A stretch of 64,000 bases of DNA from CAYPTB01 sp964413535 (GTDB lineage Bacteria; Planctomycetota; UBA1135; GCA-002686595). Under the pieces are notes generated by a model. It saw only the letters and a list, made by a program, of their open reading frames with translations. It was not told the DNA's origin and ran no database searches. The stretch spans positions 1-64,000 of the forward strand of contig CAYPTB010000036.1 of the NCBI GenBank assembly GCA_964413535.1. The letters are read 5' to 3'. Below, one piece after another: positions 17,271 to 25,979 of this stretch (positions are counted from its first letter, which is position 1; every line of letters starts with the position of its first letter). Both the position numbers and the translations under genes were made by a program.

Positions 17271-18746
17271 ATGCACAGGGTCGTCGCTCCGTTCGTCCTG
17301 CTGCTCGCGCTCGCCCCGGCGGAGCGCGCACAGGGAGCGATCTCCACGGATACCCCGGCCGTCGTTCCCCACGAGGAATTCGCCCTCTCGTTCCTCGCGG
17401 AGCGCGGTCTCGGGGACCTGACGCGCGAGGAGATCGACTTCGAGGAAGTCCTGCGCGCCGAGTACGCGCGTCTCGATCTCGGACTGTACGACCTGCGCTT
17501 TCCCATCGAGGACCTGGCCGAGGCCGAGAGCGCGGCGGACCTGCAGGCCATCGCGCTCGCCCTGCTGCGCTCTCAGGTCCTGTTCCACGGCTGGGTGGAG
17601 GAGGTGCTCGGTCCCGCGAAGGACGCGTTGTCGGACGTGAAGATCCTCGCGAAGTGGATCGAGGACTGGAACCCCGGCCGGATGTCCAAGGGCGGTGAAC
17701 GCGACGACCGAGACCTCGTGCTCGGGCTCGGCGCGAAGGACAACGTGGTCCAAGCTGCGCGGCGTTTCGCAGCGTGGATGCGCGGCGGCGGACCCGTGGG
17801 GCTCGTGCGCGAGGAGCACGCGGCCGCTCGCATGCTGCTCATGCCCACGCGACCGCGCTTCCTCGAGCTCGTGTGCTTCGCCGGGTGGTACTACCCGCAC
17901 CTCCAGCACGTCTTCTGGACCGAGGGCCTCGCCACGTGGCTGGGCTGCCGCGTCCAAGGGACGCAGGTGATCGCGTTGCAGTTCGCATCTCCCGACATCT
18001 CGAAGGCCGACTTCGAGCTCGGACTTCCGCTCAACTACAAGCACCCCACCGTCCTGCAACAGCACGCCGTGCACTTCGGCACGCAGGCTCTGTTCGACAA
18101 CTACTACGGCGACTCGATTCCGTCCTACCTCAGCACGGGGCTGGCCATGAACATGGTCATCGAGCAGTTCGGCGAGGTCGACACCCGTATCGAGGGCGAC
18201 TTGCGCGCGCGCTTCACCGAAGCCTTTTCCGCCTTCGTCCCCGGCGGGAACTCGGGCGGGGGCGTCCTGCCCCCCGAGAACCCCGACGGACGCTTTCGTC
18301 AGAACAAGGGTCGTGATCACTTCCTGGGGCTCTTGCGCCTCTCCCAGCGCAACGGTGCGGAGCGGATCATGAAGGCCTCGGAGAAGCTCCTCCACTTCGA
18401 GATCGAGGACGATTCGAGGCGCGAGTTCATCACCGTTCCCGCGCCGTTCCTCGGCTCACCCGCGGCGAACAAGGAGCTGCCGCCCAAGGATTTCCAGGGC
18501 GACTACCAAGAGTTCTTCCGCGCGTACAAGAGCGCCTTCTGCTTCTGGCTGCGGATCGATGCAGGCGGATCGAAAGCCGCCTGCGAACGAGCCTTCGCAC
18601 GGCTGCTCACCAGCTTGGCTCGGGCGCCCGAGAACGGCTTCGAGGACCTGGTCCACGAGATCTACGCGCTCCCCCTCTCCGGATCGGAGCCCGACCGGAA
18701 AGTGTTGGAGGGCCGCTTCCTGACCTGGCTCTCCAAGCAGAAGTGA
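17271..18746 (+). CDS. Hypothetical secreted protein
   Basis: A 491-residue protein of no recognised family. Residues 1 to about 22 (MHRVVAPFVLLLALAPAERAQG) look like a Sec signal peptide. The body is soluble, with a helical first part, a segment rich in tryptophan and tyrosine (FAGWYYPHLQHVFW, NYKHPTVLQQHAVHFG), and a glycine-rich linker GGNSGGGVLPPEN. It lacks the HExxH protease motif; LQQHAVHFG has two histidines in a different spacing. The codon pattern matches the neighbouring genes and the frame is open throughout, so it is a real gene. A strong hairpin follows. Confidence 0.7.
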   Translation: MHRVVAPFVLLLALAPAERAQGAISTDTPAVVPHEEFALSFLAERGLGDLTREEIDFEEVLRAEYARLDLGLYDLRFPIEDLAEAESAADLQAIALALLRSQVLFHGWVEEVLGPAKDALSDVKILAKWIEDWNPGRMSKGGERDDRDLVLGLGAKDNVVQAARRFAAWMRGGGPVGLVREEHAAARMLLMPTRPRFLELVCFAGWYYPHLQHVFWTEGLATWLGCRVQGTQVIALQFASPDISKADFELGLPLNYKHPTVLQQHAVHFGTQALFDNYYGDSIPSYLSTGLAMNMVIEQFGEVDTRIEGDLRARFTEAFSAFVPGGNSGGGVLPPENPDGRFRQNKGRDHFLGLLRLSQRNGAERIMKASEKLLHFEIEDDSRREFITVPAPFLGSPAANKELPPKDFQGDYQEFFRAYKSAFCFWLRIDAGGSKAACERAFARLLTSLARAPENGFEDLVHEIYALPLSGSEPDRKVLEGRFLTWLSKQK

Positions 18747-18762
18747 ATCTCGAGTGAACGGC

Positions 18763-18798
18763 GGCGCCCGCGTCCCGCCGAGCGCGGACGCGGGCGCC
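18763..18798. terminator. Bidirectional hairpin between convergent genes
   Basis: GGCGCCCGCGTCC (18763-18775) is perfectly complementary to GGACGCGGGCGCC (18786-18798), a 13-bp stem with a 10-base loop. It sits between the ends of two convergent genes, 17 bases from each stop, and can serve both. No T-runs flank it. Confidence 0.65.
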
Positions 18799-18815
18799 GA
18801 TCGCTGCGCCGGTCC

Positions 18816-20498
18816 TCAGAGCGTCGAGGTCACCGGAACTGCGTTGCTCACGAAGTTCACGCTCATGCTGTCGGCCGACAGGGCATAGGCGTGGAAGAGC
18901 GTGATGCCCGCCAGGTCGGGGTCGAGCCCCGCAGGAACGTTGAAGGCCGCGGTCCCACGTCCTTCCCCGTCGAGGAACCCGATGATCGTCGTGAAGACGG
19001 GATCTAGGGGATGTTTAAGGGTGAACACGGTGTAGGGATCGAAGTTCAGGGGCATCGTGAATGTGCCCACCGCCCAGCCGGGCGAGGTTCCCGTCGCCGA
19101 GCCGAGGAGCCAGTAGAAGTCTCCGGCATGGCTCGCTCCGGCGTTCAACTGGAAGTTCACCGACGTGCCGAACGCGACGAAGTTGCTGTCCTCGGACAAC
19201 GGATCGCACGGGTCCACCACCATGTTCGAGTCGAAGTCCGTCGCGTATCCGCTCGCGAGCTCGCACGAGTCGACCTGCCCGTTGAGGTCGCAGTCGCGTC
19301 CCGCCACGACGCCATCGGCAACGACCTTCCATATCTGACCGGTGAGCTCGACGAGGTAGAGCTCGCCGAAGCGGTCCTCTCCGAACGAGACGACGAAGTC
19401 GATGCTTCCGCCCACGGACGGAGCGAGCTCCGTCGTCCGATTCATGAAGTCCGTCTTGCTGGCACCATCCCAGCGGAAGGACCAGATCTGGTTCGAGCAA
19501 ACGTCCGCGAAGAAGTACGTCCCCTGGAGATCGGGGATGGCGCAACCGCGATAGACGTAACCGCCCGTGACGGCGCAGACCCCGGCGCCGGGGTGAGGGT
19601 AGGTGTGGATCGGCGCGGTGTACGCAGGGTCGTTGCACGGCGGCGTGCCGCCGGGGCACGCACCCAGGCCGTTGCAGTCGTTCCCTTCCATCACGCGCCA
19701 GCCGAAGTTCACGCCGGCCACGCCGGCGGGAGCGAAGCTGACCTCTTCCTCCACGTCTTGACCGACGTCGCCGATGTACATGTCACCGGTCAGGCGATCG
19801 AAGCTGAAGCGGAACGGGTTGCGGAGTCCCACGTGGAAGACCCGGTTCGATTGACCGCCCATGCCGATGAACGGGTTGTCCGGCGGGATCGAGAAGCCGC
19901 AGGTTGCCGGGTCCACCGCGATGCGCACCATCTTGCCGAGCTGGATGGTCGGGTTCTGCGCGCGGCAAGAGGGATCGTTCCCCGAGCCCCCGTCACCGAG
20001 CGAGAGGTACAGCATTCCGTCCGGACCGAACGCGAGGTGACCCCCGTTGTGGTTGGTGAAGGGCTGGGTGACGCTGAAGAGGGTGCAGGCGCTACCCGCG
20101 TCGGCGACGTTGGGGTTGCCCGCCGAAACCGTGTAGCGCTCGAGGATCGTGTTGCCTCCGATCGGCCCGGCGAAGCCCGTGTAGTAGACGTAGAACTGCC
20201 CGTTGTCGGCGTAGTCGGGGTGGAAGGCCATCGTCAAGAGACCCTGCTCCGACCCGAAGGAGGGGTGGTTGACGCTCGACGAGATGTCGAGGAAAGGGGT
20301 CGGCAGGAGCGTGCCGTCCTCGATGATCCGAATCGTCCCGCTCTGCACGACGACGAACAACCGATCGTCGTCGGGGGGCGAAAGGAGGAGGATCGCATTC
20401 GGGAGCCCGCTCGCGACGAGCTCGGTGGTCAGGGGCGTCTGAGCCTCGGACGGACCAGCGAGGGGAAGAGCCACTAGGAGGGGGAGGAGTCGTTGCAT
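18816..20498 (-). CDS. Secreted PQQ-type sugar dehydrogenase (glucose/sorbosone dehydrogenase domain) with C-terminal module
   Basis: This 560-residue exported protein has a signal peptide MQRLLPLLVALPLAGPSEAQ and a six-bladed glucose/sorbosone dehydrogenase domain (about 25-395). Family blocks are GLLTMAFHPDYADNGQFYV, NHNGGHLAFGPDGMLYLSLG, GLRNPFRFSFD and GWRVMEG. A dockerin-like DCDLNGQVDSCELASG stretch follows. The last 110 or so residues form a separate beta module with FYWLLGSATGTSPG, DPYTVFTL and FVSNAVPVTSTL, a pattern I associate with secreted planctomycete proteins. AGGAAG five bases before ATG 20498 fixes the start over longer upstream frames. The expected reaction is oxidation of an aldose or related compound with PQQ; substrate unknown. 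Confidence 0.82.
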   Translation of the reverse strand: MQRLLPLLVALPLAGPSEAQTPLTTELVASGLPNAILLLSPPDDDRLFVVVQSGTIRIIEDGTLLPTPFLDISSSVNHPSFGSEQGLLTMAFHPDYADNGQFYVYYTGFAGPIGGNTILERYTVSAGNPNVADAGSACTLFSVTQPFTNHNGGHLAFGPDGMLYLSLGDGGSGNDPSCRAQNPTIQLGKMVRIAVDPATCGFSIPPDNPFIGMGGQSNRVFHVGLRNPFRFSFDRLTGDMYIGDVGQDVEEEVSFAPAGVAGVNFGWRVMEGNDCNGLGACPGGTPPCNDPAYTAPIHTYPHPGAGVCAVTGGYVYRGCAIPDLQGTYFFADVCSNQIWSFRWDGASKTDFMNRTTELAPSVGGSIDFVVSFGEDRFGELYLVELTGQIWKVVADGVVAGRDCDLNGQVDSCELASGYATDFDSNMVVDPCDPLSEDSNFVAFGTSVNFQLNAGASHAGDFYWLLGSATGTSPGWAVGTFTMPLNFDPYTVFTLKHPLDPVFTTIIGFLDGEGRGTAAFNVPAGLDPDLAGITLFHAYALSADSMSVNFVSNAVPVTSTL

Positions 20499-20968
20499 GT
20501 CGCTTCCTGATGCGGAGCCGCTGTCTCGGCGCCGAGGGGTCCGCCGGACTCGTGGCCAGTGATGGCCGAGATCACGGTCCTGAGTTGAGGGAGGTGCTCG
20601 TGGAAGGCGCTTCGAGGATACCCGAAGTCCCCATTCCGGCTGGGGCGGATCGAGAGCCCGGGTCGTCCACGTGCGCCGCACGCAAGAGACCCTCACGATT
20701 CCACGCAAAACGCGCTCCCCGCAGACAGTGTTCGTCGCGCTCACAGTGCGATGTCGCTCGCGGCCGGCTCGTTCGGCTCGCCACCCGAGCTCGCACTCCC
20801 GGCCGGACCTCTAGGAACCGCGACCCGTCCCCGGGGAAGCGCTCGTCGCGGCGCCGCATGCAGCGGATGCGGCAGACCGGCGTGTCGCCGGGAGCCACGC
20901 TGCGCGTCGGGGCAAGCCGGAGCCGGCCGCTCCCGGCTCGAGCCCGACGAAGCTTCAGGCTCGCGTGG
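20499..20968. other. Intergenic region upstream of the sugar dehydrogenase
   Basis: About 470 bases without a supportable gene. Open frames here are proline/arginine-rich and without a ribosome site. It must hold the promoter of the sugar dehydrogenase and any terminator of the small membrane-protein genes, but I could not pick out either with confidence. Confidence 0.5.
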
Positions 20969-21274
20969 CTAACTCCGTGCGGCGAAGTTGTAGATTCCGC
21001 ACACGACGCGCGCCGACACGTAGCCGAAGAGGAAGGCCCAGAAGGCTCCGACGAGACTCCCGACGAACGTCACGTCGTATCCCCAGAAGTACTGGGACAG
21101 GATGCCGAGGTGCTGGCCGACGTTCTCCCCGCCCTTGAGCACGAGGATGTTCGTCGCCCCGAACAGCCCTGCTGCCAGGATCAAGCCGAGCGAAAGACCC
21201 CAGGCGTGCCCGCTGAGCTTGGAGAGATAGACGTCGACGACCTCTTCTTCGCCCGTGGTCTCTTTGCTCATCAT
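20969..21274 (-). CDS. Small two-helix membrane protein, 'holin'-annotated family, copy 2
   Basis: A 101-residue protein with two probable membrane helices: GLSLGLILAAGLFGATNILVL and VGSLVGAFWAFLFGYVSARVV. Between them lies LGILSQYFWGYDVTFVG, which matches a widespread family of small proteins often auto-annotated as bacteriophage holin but found on ordinary chromosomes. Its start ATG 21274 overlaps the stop of the next gene as ATGA, with a second ATG immediately after. It is a paralogue of that gene. Function is unknown; nothing else phage-like is nearby, so lysis is unlikely. Confidence 0.68.
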   Translation of the reverse strand: MMSKETTGEEEVVDVYLSKLSGHAWGLSLGLILAAGLFGATNILVLKGGENVGQHLGILSQYFWGYDVTFVGSLVGAFWAFLFGYVSARVVCGIYNFAARS

Positions 21275-21687
21275 ATCTGGTCCAGGAAGCTCCGGTTGGC
21301 GGCGAGATTGCTCCGTGCCCGGACGAGCAGGAGCCAACTAGCGAGGACGGTGTTGCGCACGGCGGCGATGGCGAACCCCACGGCGAATCCGATGCCTAAA
21401 CCCCATCCGAGACCCGCGAGCGCACCGGTCCACGTCACGGGGTCGTAGCCCGGGAAGAACTGGCGCAGGAGCCACAGGTGTCCGACGGGATCGCCCTCGA
21501 ACGGATGATTCGCGAAGTGCTCGGGAACGCCCGGCCGAAGGCACAGGTGGTACGCGGTCACGAGGAACAGCAGTCCGCCGCTCCCGATTCCGATGGCGAG
21601 GGCGAGCGCCCCTTTGCGCAGCGGCAAGAAGCGGCTGCGCACGCGGGGAGGGAGCTCGTCCAACTCGTGCTTGGTCTTCGTTTCCAT
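21271..21687 (-). CDS. Small two-helix membrane protein, 'holin'-annotated family, copy 1
   Basis: This 138-residue protein has helices ALALAIGIGSGGLLFLVTAY and GALAGLGWGLGIGFAVGFAI around a WLLRQFFPGYDPVTWTG loop. The loop and second helix align with those of its downstream partner (GYD, then G-x3-G-x2-W-x4-G). A charged N-terminus (METKTKHELDELPPRVRSR) is extra. The ATGA overlap means the two are translated together and may form a heteromer. They sit 45 bases after the polysaccharide deacetylase gene and probably share its transcript. Function unknown. Confidence 0.68.
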   Translation of the reverse strand: METKTKHELDELPPRVRSRFLPLRKGALALAIGIGSGGLLFLVTAYHLCLRPGVPEHFANHPFEGDPVGHLWLLRQFFPGYDPVTWTGALAGLGWGLGIGFAVGFAIAAVRNTVLASWLLLVRARSNLAANRSFLDQI

Positions 21688-21732
21688 CCTCGACGCACAG
21701 ACCTTAGACGTTACTCGGCTGATGCGGAAAGG

Positions 21733-22476
21733 TCACCGTTTCCGCGGCCGTAGGGATTCTCGAATTCGGCGCGCGCCCGCACGTGCGGCGAGGTGGACCC
21801 GGAACCGGGCGCTGCCCCAGGCCTCGAGCCCTCCCTCCGAGCGGAAGTAGTGTGCATCGAGGCGCGGGAGCAGGTGCTCGTCGGGCTCGGACCCGAGCAC
21901 GGCGAGCTCGGTCGTGCAGGCCCGCTCGAAGTGTCTGCGCGCCGCCGCCTGCGCCCAGGGCCCATGGCGCCCGAAGGGATAGGCGAAGCTCGAGGCCCGC
22001 ACGCCGGTCGCGCGCTCGATCGACTCCCGCGACCCCACGAGCTCCTCCTCGATGCTCTTGCGGTCGGCGACCGCGAGGTCCCGGTGCGTGCAGCCGTGAG
22101 CTCCGAGCTCGACGCCCGCTTCGGCGAGTCGACCCAGCTCGTCCCATCCGAGAAGGGGCAGCACGGGAATGCCCGGCGAAGGTTTCCCTCCCCAGAGGTT
22201 CGTCCCACCGACGTGCTCGCTGACCACGAAGACGGTCGCGTGCAGTCCGTGCTCCGCCAGGCGCGGCCAGGCCTGCTCGGCGAAGCTCTCGAACGCGTCG
22301 TCGAACGTGACGGCGACGGCGTCCTCGTCACGGGGAATGGCCGCGATCTCGCAGAGCGGCACGACCTTCGCCCTGCCCGAAGCGAGCCACGCGACGTGGC
22401 GCTCGAACGTCGCGGCGTCCAGCGATACGGGAGATCCCGACGCATCGATCGAGTGGTACATCAGGATCGCGCGCAC
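21733..22476 (-). CDS. Polysaccharide deacetylase (NodB domain)
   Basis: This 247-residue carbohydrate esterase family 4 enzyme removes acetyl groups from N-acetylated sugars. The metal site is D59-D60 in TFDDA with H127 and H131 in AHGCTH, and FAYPFG follows as the third motif. There is no signal peptide; the protein starts directly at MRAILMYHS, so a cytoplasmic lipid-linked or nucleotide-linked substrate is possible. The epimerase gene ends six bases upstream. The context of epimerase, two GT4 enzymes and FAD oxidoreductase points to glycan assembly. Confidence 0.86.
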   Translation of the reverse strand: MRAILMYHSIDASGSPVSLDAATFERHVAWLASGRAKVVPLCEIAAIPRDEDAVAVTFDDAFESFAEQAWPRLAEHGLHATVFVVSEHVGGTNLWGGKPSPGIPVLPLLGWDELGRLAEAGVELGAHGCTHRDLAVADRKSIEEELVGSRESIERATGVRASSFAYPFGRHGPWAQAAARRHFERACTTELAVLGSEPDEHLLPRLDAHYFRSEGGLEAWGSARFRVHLAARAGARRIRESLRPRKR

Positions 22477-22482
22477 GCTCGC

Positions 22483-23466
22483 TCACTCCTCTCCGGCTTC
22501 GAGCTTCGCGCGTTGATCGCCCACGACGTCCTCGATGATCCGCGCCAGGGTGGTTCGCGGCCGAAAGCCCGTCACGCGCTCGAGCTTCGCGACGTCCGGG
22601 ACGCGCCGCGGCATGTCCTCGAAACCCTCGGCATAGGCCTCGTCGTACGGAACGCGCACGATCTCGGAGTTCGATTCGGCCGCGTCCCTGACGCGCCGCG
22701 CGAGCTCGAAGATCGTGGTCTCCTCGCTAGAGCCGACGTTGAACACGCCCCCCACCGCCGCGGGGGATTCGATCAGCCGCTCCACCGCCTCCACGGCGTC
22801 GCGCACGTGTCCGAAGCAACGCGACTGCTCCCCGGTGCCGTACACGGTGATGGGCTCGCCGCGCAGCGCCTGCCGGGCGAAGCTCGGCAATACCATCCCG
22901 TAGCGTCCTGTTTGACGCGGCCCCACGGTGTTGAAGAAGCGCGTCACGATCACGGGCACGCCGCGCTCGCGTTGGAACGCCAGCGCGAGCCACTCGTCCA
23001 TGGCCTTCGAGCAGGCGTAGGCCCAGCGCGAGCGCGTCGTCGCGCCGAGCGAGATGTCGTCGTCCTCGTGGAACGGGACCTTCGTGCTCTTGCCGTAGAC
23101 CTCCGAGGTCGACGCGAGGACGACCATGCGCTGCTTGCGCGCGGCGGCTTCGAGCACGGCCGTCGTCGCTCCCAGGTTGGTCTCGATCGTGTGCACCGGC
23201 CGCTCCACGATGAGGCGCACGCCCACCGCTGCCGCCAGGTGCACGACGACCTCCGCGCGGTCCACGTACTCGGCAACGAGCGCTTGGTCGAGCGCCGAGC
23301 CGATCCTGTACTCGAATCCCGGACGGCCGACGAGGTGCTCGATGTTGGCCATGCTGCCGGTCGAGAGGTCGTCGAGGGCGAAGACGCGCCAACCGCTCGC
23401 GAGCAGCCGCTCGGCCAGATGCGACCCGATGAATCCGGCTCCGCCGGTGATGAAGACTCTGCGCAT
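22483..23466 (-). CDS. NAD-dependent nucleotide-sugar epimerase/dehydratase
   Basis: The 327-residue extended short-chain dehydrogenase has GGAGFIG at 8-14 for NAD, LASTSEVYG near 118-125 and the catalytic pair Y150/K154 in YACSK. The core resembles UDP-glucuronate decarboxylase and UDP-glucose 4-epimerase families (NTVGPRQTGRYGMVLP, FGHVRDAVEA). The substrate is therefore a UDP-sugar most likely, but epimerisation versus decarboxylation cannot be decided by eye. It lies between a GT4 gene (45 bases upstream) and the deacetylase in a minus-strand glycan operon. Confidence 0.85.
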   Translation of the reverse strand: MRRVFITGGAGFIGSHLAERLLASGWRVFALDDLSTGSMANIEHLVGRPGFEYRIGSALDQALVAEYVDRAEVVVHLAAAVGVRLIVERPVHTIETNLGATTAVLEAAARKQRMVVLASTSEVYGKSTKVPFHEDDDISLGATTRSRWAYACSKAMDEWLALAFQRERGVPVIVTRFFNTVGPRQTGRYGMVLPSFARQALRGEPITVYGTGEQSRCFGHVRDAVEAVERLIESPAAVGGVFNVGSSEETTIFELARRVRDAAESNSEIVRVPYDEAYAEGFEDMPRRVPDVAKLERVTGFRPRTTLARIIEDVVGDQRAKLEAGEE

Positions 23467-23511
23467 TCGTTTGCCGTACTGCGGTTCGGAGGGGGCGGGG
23501 GGAACGACAAC

Positions 23512-24786
23512 CTACGCGGAACGAATCGAAACAGCGGCTTCTGCCCGCTCGGCGAGCTCGGAATCGCCTCGGGCCCGGGCCGCGCGGCGGACGACGTCGA
23601 GGTAACGCGGCAGGACGGCGCTCTCGGTCCAGGTCGAACGGAAGGCGGCGTTGCCGGCGCGCGCGAGACGGTCCCGATGACCGGGGTCGGCGAGCATCCG
23701 CCGCAGGGCGCCGACGAGCTCGTCGGTGCTCGAGAAGAGCTCCCCCCCGCCTGCGTGCTCCACGATCTCGGGGAACGGCCCGAGGCGCCGCGCCACGACC
23801 GGAGTGCTCGCTCGAAAGGCCTCGATCAGGATGATGCCGAAGGTCTCGAAACAGATCGAGGGCACGATCAGGGCGACCGCGTGCTCGTAGTAGCGCGCGA
23901 GGTCCTCGGGTGCGACGCGTCCGAGGAAGCGTACGCCTTCGATCCCGCTGGCCTGGCCGCGCAAGGTCGCGGCGTGCTCGCCGTCGCCCGCGATCAAGAG
24001 GTCCGCGTCGGCGAAGTCGCGGAAGACGGGGATCACGTCGTCGAGCCCCTTGATGCGCTCGAGCCGGCCGACGAACAGGAAGTAGGGTCGCTCGTGCGGC
24101 CGAGGGCCGGGCGCGCCGTCGGCGCGAGGCTCCGGATCGGGCAGGAAGTACGGCACGACCTCCATCTCACGCGGGAAGCCGAACTCGCGGTGCTTCGCGC
24201 GGCTGAACTCGCTCATGGCGATGAACGCGTCCACGTGGGAGAGCTCGCGCTCGAGGTAGCCCGTGTAGCGCCACAGTTGCGGAGGCCGGCGGTACGCCAG
24301 CACGCAGCGCAGGCACTCGCGGCCGTCGCACAGCTCGCGGTCGTGACGCCACAGGACGTGGCTCGGGCACACGAGCCAGTGCTCGTGCGCCATGTAGAGC
24401 TTCACGCCGTCGCCGTAGCGCAGGATGCCCGGTCCGCCGACGAGCGACACGTTGTGGAAGTTCACCACGTCGAAGCGTCCGGACTCGAAGATCTCGCGCA
24501 GCTCCCGGGCGTGGACGAGGGGGCGCCCGCACTGTTGCGTGAGGAGCTCGGAGATCGGACCGAGACGACTGGTGAGCCCGTGGACCAGGAGGCCCTCCCG
24601 CTCGGGAGGCAGAGCCGGACGCCGTCCGCCCGACAGCATCGTGTAGGCGTCCGCGTCGTGGATCACCGTGCACTCGTGCCCACGCCGCAGGAGCCCGTCG
24701 ACGAGCCGGGAGATGCCCATCCCGTCTCCCCCGAAGCTGTAGGGCGGGAAGAACGTCGTGACGTGGCAGAAGCGCAGCGGTGTCAC
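23512..24786 (-). CDS. GT4 family glycosyltransferase
   Basis: A 424-residue GT-B enzyme. The N-terminal acceptor domain begins CHVTTFFPPYSFGGDGMG. A cysteine-containing segment (CPSHVLW, LCDGRECLRC) is common in this GT4 subgroup. The donor domain has FVGRLERIKGLDDV, AGDGEH and the FETFGIILIEAF motif with its E-x7-E pair. The GTG start at 24786 overlaps the upstream stop as GTGA, so it is coupled to the other GT4 gene. It is predicted to add a sugar to a lipid-linked glycan on the cytoplasmic side; specificity unknown. Confidence 0.85.
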   Translation of the reverse strand: MTPLRFCHVTTFFPPYSFGGDGMGISRLVDGLLRRGHECTVIHDADAYTMLSGGRRPALPPEREGLLVHGLTSRLGPISELLTQQCGRPLVHARELREIFESGRFDVVNFHNVSLVGGPGILRYGDGVKLYMAHEHWLVCPSHVLWRHDRELCDGRECLRCVLAYRRPPQLWRYTGYLERELSHVDAFIAMSEFSRAKHREFGFPREMEVVPYFLPDPEPRADGAPGPRPHERPYFLFVGRLERIKGLDDVIPVFRDFADADLLIAGDGEHAATLRGQASGIEGVRFLGRVAPEDLARYYEHAVALIVPSICFETFGIILIEAFRASTPVVARRLGPFPEIVEHAGGGELFSSTDELVGALRRMLADPGHRDRLARAGNAAFRSTWTESAVLPRYLDVVRRAARARGDSELAERAEAAVSIRSA

Positions 24787-25979
24787 ACTCGCGCTCCTTC
24801 CGCCGCCTCGACGATCGCAGCGAGGGTGGACCTGGCCGCGCTCGCCCAGGACAGGTTGCCGGCGCGCTCGAAGGCGCGCCGCGCGCATTCTCGACGGGTT
24901 CCCTCGTCGCTCGCGAGCAGCCGGAACGCCGCCTCCAGCGCCCCCACGTCGCCAGGAGCGACGAACACCCCACCGCCCTCGAGGAGCTCGGGGAGCGGGC
25001 TCTCGGTCGTGGCGACCACCGGCGCCCCGCACGCGGCGGCCTCCACCGCCGGCAACCCGAAACCCTCGCAGGCCGAGGGCAGCGCGAGCGCGAGCGCCCC
25101 GGAGTGCAGGTGGCGCAGCTCCTCGTCGGCGACGAAACCGCACCAGTGCACGCGCTCGGTCGTCCCGAGCTCCGCGATCGCCGCGCGGATGCGCGCGCCG
25201 TCCCCGTGGAACACGTCGCCCGTCGTCGTGCCCACGAGCAGGAGGTGCAGCTCCGAGAACTCCTTCACGAGCGCGGCGTGGGCGCGGACGATCAAGTCCA
25301 CGTTCTTGTGCGGGTTGAAGCCCCCCACGTAGACGATCCAGCGCGCGCCGTCCGGCAATCCCGCGCGTCCCGCCGCGGCGGCGATCTCTTCCTGGGACTC
25401 ACTCGGGCGGAACGTCCGGGACGGAGCTTCTGAGGCGACGCGAATGCGCTCGACGTCCACGCCGAGCACGCGGGCGATGTCATGCCTCGCGAACTCGGAG
25501 ACCGTCAGCACGATGCGCGCTTGGAACAGGGCCAGCCGCACCTTCGCCTTCCAGAAGAGCCGTGCTTTGCGGGTCGGCAGGGTGAGCTCGGGAAATCGCT
25601 CGGCGATCACATCGTGGATGCAGACACAGGCCGGGAGACGCGGCGGGAGCGGAAAGTACGTGTAGACCGTCGGCGAGAAGAAGACCTCGATCTCCTCCGA
25701 GCGCACGGCCTGCGTCAGACGCAGCATGTCGATCGGGGATCGGTGGCCCGCGGACGACGCGGCGCGCGACGGTGCCCCGGTCAGCGAAACGGAACGCACC
25801 CGAACGGAGTCGCCCGCGAGGTCGAAGCCGAACACGTTCTCCGCCTCGACGAAGCAGACCAACTCATGACTCTCGTGCTCGAGCTCGGGCAGCAGCGCGA
25901 GGGCGCGCAGGATCTCGCGCGTGAAGCGCCCGTATCCGCGTCCATTGGCCCAGGACGTCGCATCGACGCCGATGCGCAT
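24783..25979 (-). CDS. GT4 family glycosyltransferase
   Basis: This 398-residue mannosyltransferase-like GT4 enzyme starts MRIGVDATSWANGRGYGRFT. Family blocks are CIHDVIAERFPE, LTVSEFARHDI, VYVGGFNPHKNVDLI, and CEGFGLPAVEAAACGAPVV with the E-x7-E pair. Its ATG shares one base with the stop of the FAD oxidoreductase (TGATG), and its own stop overlaps the next GT4 start, so all three are tightly coupled. It is an open, intact frame. Donor and acceptor are not predictable from sequence alone. Confidence 0.86.
   Translation of the reverse strand: MRIGVDATSWANGRGYGRFTREILRALALLPELEHESHELVCFVEAENVFGFDLAGDSVRVRSVSLTGAPSRAASSAGHRSPIDMLRLTQAVRSEEIEVFFSPTVYTYFPLPPRLPACVCIHDVIAERFPELTLPTRKARLFWKAKVRLALFQARIVLTVSEFARHDIARVLGVDVERIRVASEAPSRTFRPSESQEEIAAAAGRAGLPDGARWIVYVGGFNPHKNVDLIVRAHAALVKEFSELHLLLVGTTTGDVFHGDGARIRAAIAELGTTERVHWCGFVADEELRHLHSGALALALPSACEGFGLPAVEAAACGAPVVATTESPLPELLEGGGVFVAPGDVGALEAAFRLLASDEGTRRECARRAFERAGNLSWASAARSTLAAIVEAAEGARV

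Noticed and set aside
20969..21687. Prophage remnant suggested by holin-like proteins
   Set aside because: No integrase, capsid, endolysin or att-like repeats nearby; the genes follow a chromosomal glycan operon.
21793..25332. Very long plus-strand open frame (about 1179 codons)
   Set aside because: It lies antisense to four well-supported genes (deacetylase, epimerase, two GT4). Its composition is arginine/valine/histidine-rich with no domain, a usual artefact of high GC.
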